A stretch of 64,000 bases of DNA from Leucothrix arctica (GTDB taxonomy: Bacteria; Pseudomonadota; Gammaproteobacteria; Thiotrichales; Thiotrichaceae), in assembly GCF_003172895.1 (NCBI RefSeq), contig NZ_QGKL01000026.1, positions 1-64,000 of the forward strand, in the 5' to 3' direction. A model generated the notes under the pieces. The model was not told the origin of the DNA and did no database searches. It saw only the letters and a list, made by a program, of their open reading frames with translations. Positions 18,082 to 26,983 of this stretch are shown here, one piece after another. The position numbers and the translations under genes are program-made. Each line of letters starts with the position of its first letter. The first letter of the stretch is position 1.

Positions 18082-19383
18082 ATGACCAATACAACACATT
18101 TATCAGACGTTCGCTTCAGCGATTTCGACCTACATCCTGCCCTTCACAAAGCTATCGAAAAAACAGGCTTTGAGTTTTGCACGCCCATTCAGGCAGAGAG
18201 TTTGCCAATAACTTTGCTAGCCAAAGATGTTGCCGGCCAAGCGCAAACAGGTACGGGTAAAACTGCGGCTTTCATGTTGCCAATTATTCAGCATTTGCTG
18301 AACAATCCACTGGAAGATCGCAAGCCAGACCAAGTACGAACGCTGATAATGGTGCCAACGCGTGAGTTAGCGATTCAGGTTGCTAAAGATGCAGAAGTAT
18401 TCACTAACGAAAGCGGCCTAAAAGTAGCGCTGGCTTACGGTGGTGCAGGTTACGATGCACAGAAAAAAGCGATTGCCGACGGTGCAGATATTCTTATCGG
18501 TACACCGGGTCGTCTAATCGACTTTTTCAAACAAAAAATTTACACACTACGCCGTTGCCAAGGCTTAGTGTTAGATGAAGCTGATCGTATGTTTGATCTT
18601 GGTTTTATCAAAGACATTCGCTTTCTTTTACGTCGTCTACCAGACCCAGAGCAGCGTCTAAACATGCTGTTTTCTGCAACGCTGTCTGCACGCGTATTAG
18701 AGATGGCTTATGAGCACATGAACAACCCAACTAAGGTTGAGATTGCGGCTGATACACGTAGTGCTGATCGCGTTGAGCAGTGGGTGTATTACCCTGCGAA
18801 TGACGAAAAAATTCCATTATTAGTGGGTCTTATTCAAACGCTAGGGCCGAAACGTTGCATCGTGTTTGTAAACACTAAGCGCAACGCAGAAAAGATTGAT
18901 GATTTCCTGCGTGGTAATGATATTGGCGCAGTAATGATTTCGGGTGATGTTCGACAGAACAAACGTCAGCGTTACCTAGAAGAGTTTGAGCAAGGTAAGC
19001 ACCAAGTATTGATCGCGACAGACGTTGCGGCACGTGGTTTGCATATTGACGATGTAACACATGTATTTAACTTTGACCTACCGCAGTCTGAAGAAGATTA
19101 CGTGCATCGTATTGGTCGTACGGCACGAGCGGGCGCGTCGGGTGAGTCACACAGTTTTGCCTGTGAAGATACTGCGTTCTATTTGCCGGGAATTGAAAAG
19201 TACATTGGTTCTAAAATCCCAATGGCAGATGTGACGGCTGATTTGTTGCCTAAGCTTAAAAAACCTATTCGTGTTGAGCGAGAGAAAGTGGCAAGCCATC
19301 AAGATAAGAAGGGTGGCGGACGTAAGCCTAACGGCCCATCAAAAAGTCGCGGCCCACGTCGTAAGCCTTCAGCACCAAAATAA
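18082..19383 (+). CDS. rhlB: DEAD-box RNA helicase RhlB
   Basis: The 433-residue helicase has all DEAD-box motifs: Q motif FEFCTPIQAESLP, Walker A AQTGTGKTAA near residue 55, PTRELAIQ, TPGRLIDF, DEADRMFDLGFIKDIRFLL, SAT, and the C-terminal HRIGRTARAG. The stretch RLNMLFSATLSARVLEMAYEHM is diagnostic of RhlB, the helicase that unwinds structured RNA for the RNase E/PNPase degradosome. The C-terminal tail is basic (KKGGGRKPNGPSKSRG), as expected for RNA binding. The product is close to the usual RhlB length. Confidence 0.9.
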   Translation: MTNTTHLSDVRFSDFDLHPALHKAIEKTGFEFCTPIQAESLPITLLAKDVAGQAQTGTGKTAAFMLPIIQHLLNNPLEDRKPDQVRTLIMVPTRELAIQVAKDAEVFTNESGLKVALAYGGAGYDAQKKAIADGADILIGTPGRLIDFFKQKIYTLRRCQGLVLDEADRMFDLGFIKDIRFLLRRLPDPEQRLNMLFSATLSARVLEMAYEHMNNPTKVEIAADTRSADRVEQWVYYPANDEKIPLLVGLIQTLGPKRCIVFVNTKRNAEKIDDFLRGNDIGAVMISGDVRQNKRQRYLEEFEQGKHQVLIATDVAARGLHIDDVTHVFNFDLPQSEEDYVHRIGRTARAGASGESHSFACEDTAFYLPGIEKYIGSKIPMADVTADLLPKLKKPIRVEREKVASHQDKKGGGRKPNGPSKSRGPRRKPSAPK

Positions 19384-19386
19384 GTG

Positions 19387-20487
19387 CTAGTGTTGCAGCG
19401 CTAATAACTGCGCTGCAACTGACACAGCAATGACCGCTGGCTCTTTGCCAATTATGCCCGAGACACCAATTGGGCAGGTCAGCTCCAAAAGTTTCTCATC
19501 GCTAAAGCCTTTTGCGCTAAGACGATGTTCGAACTTCTTTTTCTTTGTCATTGATCCAATCAGCCCACAGAACCTAACATCATCCCTCGCCAGTACCTTT
19601 TCGCATAAGCGTTGGTCGAGTTGGTGGTCATGCGTCATGATCAGAAAACAGGTATTTGCAGGCGCATGACTCACTTCATCTTCAGGGTAGTCAGCAATAA
19701 TGCGTTGAGTATGGTTAGGTAGTGTCGTTGGGAACTGTTCCGCACGGCTATCGACCCAGCTGATATGGCAGTCTATATCTTCCAGCGTTTTAACCAATGC
19801 GCGCCCCACATGACCCGCACCAAATAACATGATGTGAAAGTGACTCGATGAGTATTTTTCTAAAAAGTAACTCGGTGTGCCTGAGCTGTCAGTGAGTAAT
19901 GTTTGTTGCAGCGTTGATGAATTAAGGAGTTCACTTGCTGCAGTTTGGCAGTGCGCTCTTATGCTCAGAGTGAGTAGTGTGTTATGTGCAACTTCACGAC
20001 TCATCAAAAACTTGCCTTCGGTTTGATCTAAAGGCGTGACCAATACCACTTCTTGACGCTCAGTGGTTGCCGTATCGAGTTGCTTAGTCCATGTCTCTGG
20101 AGTGTCGCTCACTTTTACGTACTCAAGCATGACCACCACAACGCCACCACAACACTGCCCAAGTCGAGCGCCTAAGGGGAAGCGTTTTATGACTCTAATC
20201 CAGCTGTGCGTGTTGCTAGGATTTAAGCGTTCGTTGGCCATTGAAATGCATTGGTGTTCTAAGTGACCACCACCAATAGTGTCGTGTATGTCTGAGTTGC
20301 TGACGAGCATTTTAGTGCCAGCTTCACGCGGTACAGAGCCTTTGGTTTCAAGCACGGTCACTAGCACAGCGTCAGTGTTTAACGCTGCTAACTCAGTCAG
20401 CCATTCGTTAGTACTCAACGATGAGCACTCAAGGTTGCTGTAGTCCTGTAATCGCAGACAAAATTGCCTCAGGTGTTGCCGGTGCAT
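19387..20487 (-). CDS. xdhC: Xanthine dehydrogenase accessory protein XdhC
   Basis: This protein protects and delivers sulfurated molybdenum cofactor to XdhB. It shows the XdhC N-terminal segment AVLVTVLETKGSVPREAGTKML, the CCGG metal-binding type motif GQCCGGVV near residue 113, and a Rossmann-like C-terminal half (MLFGAGHVGRALVKTLEDIDCHISWVDSR, seen in part). The longest frame starts at 20487 and overlaps xdhB by 59 bases; an alternative TTG start at 20418 would begin MSTNEWLTELAAL and give about 343 residues, closer to the homology boundary. It is the last gene of xdhABC. Confidence 0.85.
   Translation of the reverse strand: MHRQHLRQFCLRLQDYSNLECSSLSTNEWLTELAALNTDAVLVTVLETKGSVPREAGTKMLVSNSDIHDTIGGGHLEHQCISMANERLNPSNTHSWIRVIKRFPLGARLGQCCGGVVVVMLEYVKVSDTPETWTKQLDTATTERQEVVLVTPLDQTEGKFLMSREVAHNTLLTLSIRAHCQTAASELLNSSTLQQTLLTDSSGTPSYFLEKYSSSHFHIMLFGAGHVGRALVKTLEDIDCHISWVDSRAEQFPTTLPNHTQRIIADYPEDEVSHAPANTCFLIMTHDHQLDQRLCEKVLARDDVRFCGLIGSMTKKKKFEHRLSAKGFSDEKLLELTCPIGVSGIIGKEPAVIAVSVAAQLLALQH
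19392..19419. terminator. Hairpin between rhlB and xdhC
   Basis: A perfect 10-base stem (GTTGCAGCGC / GCGCTGCAAC) with an 8-base loop lies within the last codons of xdhC and just after rhlB. No T-run follows on either strand, so it may reduce convergent read-through rather than act as a full terminator. Confidence 0.4.
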
Positions 20488-22708
20488 TTAACTCAGGATT
20501 TTGTGTGTAGTCTGCAACACTAGCAATCGCATCACGTATCGCAAAAAACACTGAGAACCCAAGTAGCAGTGGCGGTTCACCCACCGCTTTAGAGCGCATG
20601 ATCGTGTCAAACTTAGACTTGTTATCAAACAGCTTCACACGCAAGTCATCAGGACAGTCATTCACCGCAGGTATTTTGTAAGTGGACGGCGCATGTGTCG
20701 CAAGCTTGCCTTTGGGTGTCCACTTCAATTCTTCGGTCGTCAACCAACCCATACCCTGTATAAACGCACCTTCCACTTGTCCCATATCTATCGCAGGGTT
20801 TATCGAGTTACCGGCATCGTGCAGTAAGTCAGCGCGTAACAGCTTCCATTCACCGGTTAACGTGTCGATCAATACTTCAGACACCGATGCGCCATAGGCA
20901 TAGTAGTAAAATGGTCGTCCAGTCAGCGTGTCTTTATTCCAGTTCAGCTCGGGCGTTTTATAAAACCCGTCAGACCATAGTTGAATGCGTTCAAGGTACG
21001 CCTGTTCGACTAGTTCATTGAAGCTGATTTCGTGCGAACCATTCCTGACATTATTATCGGCAAATAAGATGTCATCGACTTCACCACCAAAGCGCTCTAC
21101 AAAAAGATCGCAGAGACGTTTACGGATTTTTAACGCAGCATTTTCAGCGGCTTTTCCGTTCAAGTCTGTGCCTGTTGAAGCGGCAGTGGCAGAGGTGTTT
21201 GCGACTTTACTGGTGTCGGTTGGAGTGGCTCTGACGATACCTAAGTCCACGCCTAGTACATGCGATACCACTTGTGCGACCTTGGTGTTGAGGCCTTGCC
21301 CCATCTCTGTTCCACCATGATTAACAAGGATAGAGCCATCAACGTAAACGTGTACCAACGCACCGGCTTGGTTAAAGTGAACCACGTTAAACGAAATACC
21401 AAACTTAAGCGGAGTGAGGGCTAAGCCTTTTTTCAGTATCGGACTCGTCTTGTTGAATGCCTGAATCTCACTGTGACGCTGATGGTAGTCACTCGACGCT
21501 TCAATCTCTGCGGTCAGTTCGTGAATCACGTTATCTTCAACCGTTTGACCGTACGGTGTGGTGTTGCGTGAGGTTTTTCCGTAGTAGTTTATCTTGCGAA
21601 TATCCAGAGGGTCTTTGCCTAAGATGCGGGCAATATTATCAATGAGATATTCGATGGCGATAGCGCCTTGTGGGCCACCGAAACCACGGAATGCGGTATT
21701 GGATTGGGTATTGGTCTTTGCGCAAAACGCAGCAATATCCACATCACTTAAGTAGTATGCATTGTCAAAGTGACACACCGCACGCGTTGCAACTGGTACA
21801 GACAGGTCAGCGGAGTAACCTGCACGCGTTACCATTTCAATTTTGGCAGCGAGTATTTTACCGTCGTCATCAAAACCGATGTCGTAGTCATACTCAAAGC
21901 AATGGCGTTTTCCAGTAATCATCATGTCATCATCACGGTCTAAGCGTAATTTGACAGGGCGATTTAAGTGGTTGGCGCATATAGCGGCCAGACAAGCGAA
22001 GATCGCTGATTGTGACTCTTTACCACCAAAGCCACCTCCCATACGACGTGTTTCAACTAACACTTGGTTGAAGTATAACTTGAGTGCGTGAGCCACTGCA
22101 TGCTGCATTTCTGTCGGATGCTGCGTTGAGCAATAGACATGAAACTGATTGTCTTCTTTAGGGATAACGTACGAAATTTGTCCTTCAAGATAGAATTGTT
22201 CCTGACCACCTACCGAGAGTGTGCCTGAGTTGCGGTTTGGTGAGTTGGCGAGCTTTTCTTGAGGTGAACCACGCACCAGTTGCATCGGTGGCGCAACAAA
22301 AGACTCGGCCGCTTTAGCATCTAATGGCTTTAACACAGCAGGGAGCTCGTCGTAATCAATCACTGCCTTAGTCGCTGCTCGACGTGCCTGCATATAGCTT
22401 TCAGCCACCACCACAAACACCGCTTGGCCAATATACTGCACCAAACCATCAGCCAGAATAGGGTCGTCTTTTATAATCGGGCCGCAGTCATTGATGCCGG
22501 GAATGTCTTTGGCAGTCAGCACCGCGACGACACCCGCCGACGCTTTAACTGCTGCTAAGTCCATTGAACGAATATTAGCGTGAGCAGACTCACTCATGCC
22601 AACAGCAGCGTATAAGGTACCTGCGGCTTCTCTTAAGTCGTCTGCGTAACTCGCTTCACCAGAGACGTGAAGTGCTGCGGACTCATGTGGATGTGATTTT
22701 CTAGACAT
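20429..22708 (-). CDS. xdhB: Xanthine dehydrogenase molybdenum-binding subunit
   Basis: The 759-residue subunit catalyses oxidation of hypoxanthine and xanthine to urate. Molybdenum-cofactor and active-site motifs are clear: RRMGGGFGGKES near residue 225, NTAFRGFGGPQG near residue 335 (with the substrate-binding Arg), GGTEMGQGLNTK near residue 460 and SKAVGEPPLLLG near residue 705, where the Glu is the catalytic base. It follows xdhA with only two bases between stop and start and precedes xdhC, forming the standard three-gene operon. Length is typical of bacterial XdhB. Confidence 0.92.
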   Translation of the reverse strand: MSRKSHPHESAALHVSGEASYADDLREAAGTLYAAVGMSESAHANIRSMDLAAVKASAGVVAVLTAKDIPGINDCGPIIKDDPILADGLVQYIGQAVFVVVAESYMQARRAATKAVIDYDELPAVLKPLDAKAAESFVAPPMQLVRGSPQEKLANSPNRNSGTLSVGGQEQFYLEGQISYVIPKEDNQFHVYCSTQHPTEMQHAVAHALKLYFNQVLVETRRMGGGFGGKESQSAIFACLAAICANHLNRPVKLRLDRDDDMMITGKRHCFEYDYDIGFDDDGKILAAKIEMVTRAGYSADLSVPVATRAVCHFDNAYYLSDVDIAAFCAKTNTQSNTAFRGFGGPQGAIAIEYLIDNIARILGKDPLDIRKINYYGKTSRNTTPYGQTVEDNVIHELTAEIEASSDYHQRHSEIQAFNKTSPILKKGLALTPLKFGISFNVVHFNQAGALVHVYVDGSILVNHGGTEMGQGLNTKVAQVVSHVLGVDLGIVRATPTDTSKVANTSATAASTGTDLNGKAAENAALKIRKRLCDLFVERFGGEVDDILFADNNVRNGSHEISFNELVEQAYLERIQLWSDGFYKTPELNWNKDTLTGRPFYYYAYGASVSEVLIDTLTGEWKLLRADLLHDAGNSINPAIDMGQVEGAFIQGMGWLTTEELKWTPKGKLATHAPSTYKIPAVNDCPDDLRVKLFDNKSKFDTIMRSKAVGEPPLLLGFSVFFAIRDAIASVADYTQNPELNAPATPEAILSAITGLQQP

Positions 22709-22710
22709 AA

Positions 22711-24207
22711 TTACACCTCACCAAAGACGTCAGTCATTTCTTTTGTTAACGGGTTTACTGGACGCGTTTCTAAGTAAAAACGGTAAAGTAAGTTCATGGC
22801 CGATTGCATTCTATTTTGATCACTCGCACGCATGTCGGTCATGGGCGAGTAGTCTTGTTTAAGTATTGTCATCGCTTGCTTGGCGGTTGCTTCGTCCCAT
22901 GACTTGCCCAGTAAGAATTGCTCAGTGTGGCTGGCACGTTTTGGGGTTGCTGCCATGCCGCCAAAGGCTATTTTTACATCTGACACCAAGTCGTTATCTA
23001 AGGTGATCGCCATGCCTGTAAATACCGCTGAAATATCAGAGTCATAACGCTTAGAGAGTTTGTAACAACGGAATGCTTGGTCTGCGAGTGGTAATGGGAT
23101 TTTGATGAGCGTGACGACTTCATCTGCTGCCATATCCTTTTTCATATAGTCGAGATACAGATCTTCCAATAACAGTTCACGCTGGCCACGAACACTACTC
23201 AAAACGACTCGTGTCGCGATAGCAATCAGCGCAGGCATTGAATCACCAATCGGCGAGCCGTTGGCTATGTTGCCGCCTAAGGTGCCGACATTGCGAATAG
23301 GGCGTGAGGCAAAACGTTCCCACATCTGATTCATTTCAGGGTAGTGCTTGGCTAAGGCTTTGTAAGCATTGCTTAGTGTCACACCCGCTGCGATATTGAT
23401 GTATTGATCGTTTTGCGTGATGGACTTTAACTCGGGAATGTCACCGAGATAAATAATGCTGCTAAGCGTTCTGAATTGCTTATTCACCCACAAACCAACA
23501 TCAGTACCGCCAGCGAGTAGGGTCGCTTCAGGGTGGTCAGCACGAAGTTGTAATAACTCGGCAGTGGTTGTTGGTGAGTGTAGCTGTCCTTCTGTATGTG
23601 AGTAAGTACTTGGCGATTCTGTTTTTAGTGCCAGTAACTTGTCACGTAGACCGTCGTTATCAAACGTTACAGGAGCGACTTCAAACATCGCGTCAGCGGC
23701 TTGAAGAATAGGTTTGTATCCTGTGCAACGGCATAAATTACCGGTCAGCGCGCTTCTCACATCACTACGAATAGGGATGGTTTTGGCTTCTTGATGTTCG
23801 TTGTATAAACACCATAACGACATAATAAATCCTGGAGTGCAAAAGCCGCACTGTGAACCGTGCTTATCGACCATTGCTTGTTGTACCGGGTGCAAATTAC
23901 CATTGTTCTGGCGTCGTAAAAACTCGACGGTAAATACTGCTTTGCCGTGTAGCGTCGGGACAAATTGAATACAGGCATTGACTGACTTAAGTGATAAGCC
24001 TTCTGACTCAAGTTCAGCGATGACCACGGTACATGCGCCACAGTCGCCTTCCGCGCAGCCTTCTTTAGTACCCGTTAGGAAGCGGTCTTCTCTTAAGTAA
24101 CTAAGTACTGATTTGGTGGGCTCTACATCGCTAACTCGCACAATCTCGTTATTTAATAAAAACTGGATGTTGCGGTTTGGCGAGCCAATTTGGTTGTCTT
24201 GATTCAC
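22711..24207 (-). CDS. xdhA: Xanthine dehydrogenase FeS/FAD subunit
   Basis: The subunit of about 498 residues passes electrons from the molybdenum site via two [2Fe-2S] clusters to FAD. Cysteine motifs are GCAEGDCGACTV, CGFCTPGFIM and GNLCRCTGYKPI in the first 170 residues; the FAD domain has LLAGGTDVGLW and NVGTLGGNIANGSPIGD. An in-frame ATG at 24288 would add 27 residues with no family resemblance, so I prefer the GTG at 24207, which has AGGGG upstream and directly precedes the homologous part. First gene of xdhABC, with a LysR gene upstream in the same direction. Confidence 0.88.
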   Translation of the reverse strand: MNQDNQIGSPNRNIQFLLNNEIVRVSDVEPTKSVLSYLREDRFLTGTKEGCAEGDCGACTVVIAELESEGLSLKSVNACIQFVPTLHGKAVFTVEFLRRQNNGNLHPVQQAMVDKHGSQCGFCTPGFIMSLWCLYNEHQEAKTIPIRSDVRSALTGNLCRCTGYKPILQAADAMFEVAPVTFDNDGLRDKLLALKTESPSTYSHTEGQLHSPTTTAELLQLRADHPEATLLAGGTDVGLWVNKQFRTLSSIIYLGDIPELKSITQNDQYINIAAGVTLSNAYKALAKHYPEMNQMWERFASRPIRNVGTLGGNIANGSPIGDSMPALIAIATRVVLSSVRGQRELLLEDLYLDYMKKDMAADEVVTLIKIPLPLADQAFRCYKLSKRYDSDISAVFTGMAITLDNDLVSDVKIAFGGMAATPKRASHTEQFLLGKSWDEATAKQAMTILKQDYSPMTDMRASDQNRMQSAMNLLYRFYLETRPVNPLTKEMTDVFGEV

Positions 24208-24330
24208 TTTTTCAAAGCCCCTAAAGAGTCGAGTACAGTGTATTAAGCTAGCATAGCTTTTAGTGTGAGAGGTAGAATTATTTTCCACACAGGTGATGCC
24301 TTTTTAGCATCATCTATTAGGGTTGTGTGT

Positions 24331-25242
24331 TTAGCTTGCGTAGATTGTTAAGCGTTCTTTTAATAACTCTAATGCTCTATCTAGCACCACCGATGGCTTC
24401 CTGTTTCTATTTGCGCCAATAGAAAAGGTTTGTGTAAGTGGCGAGCCATTTATACTGGTGAGAGGAATATGAACCAAGCTGCCGTCTTCAATGGCGCCTT
24501 CAAGGCCGACGGTTGTTTTGAAGCCAATACTGGTTTTTTTAGCCAACATCGCACGTAAAAACTCCACGGAGTTTGAGGTGGTCATCGTTCCAATGTCTAT
24601 TTTCGCACGTGCCAGTTCTTTATTTAGCCGCTCCCGCAGCATCCAGCTATCATCAGGTAAAATTAGTACGTATTTAGAACACGTTTGAATAGTTAATGAC
24701 TCGCTGTTAGCCAGTGGATGATCAGGTGACATGATCGCACCCACAGGAAGGTTTACCTGTGCCAGTATCTCAATGTTCGAGTCTTCAGTAGCATCAAACA
24801 TGATGGCAACGTCCGCTCGACCATCCAGTAGCATCTTGCTTAATTCCGTACCACCAGAAGCAAGGAATGAGGTAGACGCATCTGGGAACTCGGCATAAAG
24901 CTCCATAAAAACGGGTGGTAGTATGCGAGCAATAACCGACTCCTGCCCAGCAGCAGTCAGTATATTGGGAGCTTTGTTACTACAGTTCGCGATTTCTTTA
25001 ATGGTTCTATCTGCATCGTTAAGTGTGCGAGATACATGCTGCGACAGTAGTTCCCCAGCCTCAGTGAGTGTGATGCCGTCATGAGAGCGATCAAATAATT
25101 TCACACCCAGTTCATCTTCTATTTTTAAGATCTGGCGGTTAACCGCTGACGAGGCGATATGTAAATTACCTGCGGCTTTCCTGATCGAGCCGCTCTTGCA
25201 CACTTCATCAAAATACTTAAGAAAACTAGAATGGATGGGCAT
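24331..25242 (-). CDS. LysR-family regulator next to the purine catabolic genes
   Basis: A 303-residue LysR protein: N-terminal helix-turn-helix GSIRKAAGNLHIASSAVNRQ (residues 17-36), followed by the linker IEDELGVKLFDRSHDGITLTEAGELL and a periplasmic-binding-like effector domain with LLDGRADVAIMFD. It sits between the divergent permease gene and xdhA, transcribed in the xdhA direction. The 164-base gap to the permease start probably holds its binding sites and both promoters. Control of purine uptake and oxidation by a purine-related ligand is inferred from position. Confidence 0.85.
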   Translation of the reverse strand: MPIHSSFLKYFDEVCKSGSIRKAAGNLHIASSAVNRQILKIEDELGVKLFDRSHDGITLTEAGELLSQHVSRTLNDADRTIKEIANCSNKAPNILTAAGQESVIARILPPVFMELYAEFPDASTSFLASGGTELSKMLLDGRADVAIMFDATEDSNIEILAQVNLPVGAIMSPDHPLANSESLTIQTCSKYVLILPDDSWMLRERLNKELARAKIDIGTMTTSNSVEFLRAMLAKKTSIGFKTTVGLEGAIEDGSLVHIPLTSINGSPLTQTFSIGANRNRKPSVVLDRALELLKERLTIYAS

Positions 25243-25406
25243 AAAACTTCCAAAGTCGTTGGTTGATTTTTTAAGTGATGCTTAAAAGGCATCGCCTGAG
25301 CTAAATATGTTGCTAGTTATAGTATATGAAATGCCGTTAAGTTTATGGGGTATTTAAAGGGATCGTATTTGAATTGCACATAGAGTGCCTACTTGGGAGC
25401 AGTTGC

Positions 25407-26963
25407 ATGAATGAGTCAGTATTTCGCTATAAGCTTTTTTCACGGAATGATAGTAGTGCGTTTTGGGCGTTGTTTACCGACAACTTAATTAACTTGATGG
25501 TGTTGAGCGGGGTTTGTCAGTTCGTTTTTCAAATGCCGGCTGACATTGTTTATGGGCGCATCGTCCCCGGTGCCGCCGTTGCTATTATCGCGGGGATTAT
25601 CGTGTACGCGTTGCTAGCAAAATATGTGGCTAACAAAACGGGTAAGAATGTCACGGCAATGCCTTATGGTATTAGTACCCCCGTCATGTTTGTGTACTTG
25701 TTTGGTGTGATCGGGCCTATTTACTGGGCGACGAATGATGCACTTCTGGCTTGGCAGGTGGGTATTGGTGCTGGCTTCTTGGGTGGTATCGTTGCGGCTT
25801 TGGGTGCAGTCGTTGGTCCATTTCTTAAAAAAGTAACACCACGAGCGGGTATGTTAGGGACGCTTTGCGGCATTGCGTTGGTATTTATTGCTGTAGTACC
25901 GATGGCCGAAGTGTTTGAAATGCCATTAGTTGGTTTCACTTGTATGTTGATCGTTCTTTGGGGATTGGTTGGGCGTTACAAGCTACCGTATAATATTCCC
26001 GCAGGTCTGTTGGCATTAGTCGTTGGTACATTGATGGCGCTACTAATGGGTAAGTCGTCGATTAGTTTTGAAGGTGTCGGCGTCTATCCTCCTATGCCAT
26101 ATTACGGTGATTTGGTCGCAGGTATTCAGTATCTTATTGCTAACCCTGAGTTATTCCTTGTTCTGGTGCCGGTTCAGATTTATAACTTTATTGAGACGAT
26201 GAATAACGTTGAGTCAGCAGAAGCTGCGGGTGATAAATACCCTGTTGCAGTGTGCCAGTTAACAGACGGCGCGGGTACGATGATTGGCGCACTATTTGGC
26301 TCGCCTTTTCCAACAACTGCGTATATTGGTCATCCCGCTTATAAGCGCATGGGTGCTCACACGGGTTACATTATCGGTGTTGGTATTGTCATTCCACTGG
26401 CCGCATTTTTTGGTTTACTCGCGTTCTTGAGTAATATGATTCCTTTAGCGGCAGCAGCACCTATACTCGTGTTTGTTGCGATCAGTTTGATCTCTAATAC
26501 AGCGGCAAGTGTTAAGCCATCTCATATGGCTGCAGTGGCCGTTGCGATGATTCCACATGTCTCTAGTTTCTTGATGACAAAGTGGGGCTCGATGATGAAC
26601 GCACTGCGTGAGACGGGAGCGACCAATCTTACTGGCTTGACGGATGACGCAATGGTGGCGGCAATGATGCAGCAGGGCGCACATGTTGTTGGGCATCAAG
26701 CGTTGTCACAAGGAGCGATTATTACGGGTCTGGTTTGGGGTGCTATTGTTGCAAGTGTGATTGATGGTCATTTCAAAAATGCAGGTGGTTTTGCGCTTGC
26801 GGGTGCGGTGATGTCATCGGTAGGTATTCTTCATGCAGGAGCGCTTCACATGCCTGAGTTGAATGGTATCGTTGGTGGCTATTTAATTATGGGTGTTGCG
26901 TTGATTGCATACCCAATTTGGGGGAAAGTGGAGTCACTTTCTCAAGATACTTCTCAGTCATAG
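25407..26963 (+). CDS. NCS2-type purine/xanthine permease
   Basis: A 518-residue membrane transporter with about 12-14 helices. The N-terminal FWALFTDNLINLMVLSGVCQF and the segments NVTAMPYGISTP and YNFIETMNNVESAEAAGDKYP fit the nucleobase-cation symporter 2 / xanthine-uracil permease superfamily, with the acidic Glu in the ETMNN loop. The open frame reaches a TTG at 25374, but the ATG at 25407 with GGGAGC before it is the better start. The gene is 20 bases upstream of guanine deaminase and divergent from the LysR-xdh unit, so import of guanine or xanthine is the likely job. Confidence 0.8.
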   Translation: MNESVFRYKLFSRNDSSAFWALFTDNLINLMVLSGVCQFVFQMPADIVYGRIVPGAAVAIIAGIIVYALLAKYVANKTGKNVTAMPYGISTPVMFVYLFGVIGPIYWATNDALLAWQVGIGAGFLGGIVAALGAVVGPFLKKVTPRAGMLGTLCGIALVFIAVVPMAEVFEMPLVGFTCMLIVLWGLVGRYKLPYNIPAGLLALVVGTLMALLMGKSSISFEGVGVYPPMPYYGDLVAGIQYLIANPELFLVLVPVQIYNFIETMNNVESAEAAGDKYPVAVCQLTDGAGTMIGALFGSPFPTTAYIGHPAYKRMGAHTGYIIGVGIVIPLAAFFGLLAFLSNMIPLAAAAPILVFVAISLISNTAASVKPSHMAAVAVAMIPHVSSFLMTKWGSMMNALRETGATNLTGLTDDAMVAAMMQQGAHVVGHQALSQGAIITGLVWGAIVASVIDGHFKNAGGFALAGAVMSSVGILHAGALHMPELNGIVGGYLIMGVALIAYPIWGKVESLSQDTSQS

Positions 26964-26983
26964 TGACAAGTTGGATATAGATA

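Noticed and set aside
17855-18097. Open frame of 80 codons on the minus strand upstream of rhlB
   Set aside because: It overlaps the rhlB start and promoter region, has no ribosome site, and shows no recognisable family.
24292-24310. Hairpin TGATGC/GCATCA between the LysR gene and xdhA
   Set aside because: Short stem with no T-run; too weak to call a terminator.
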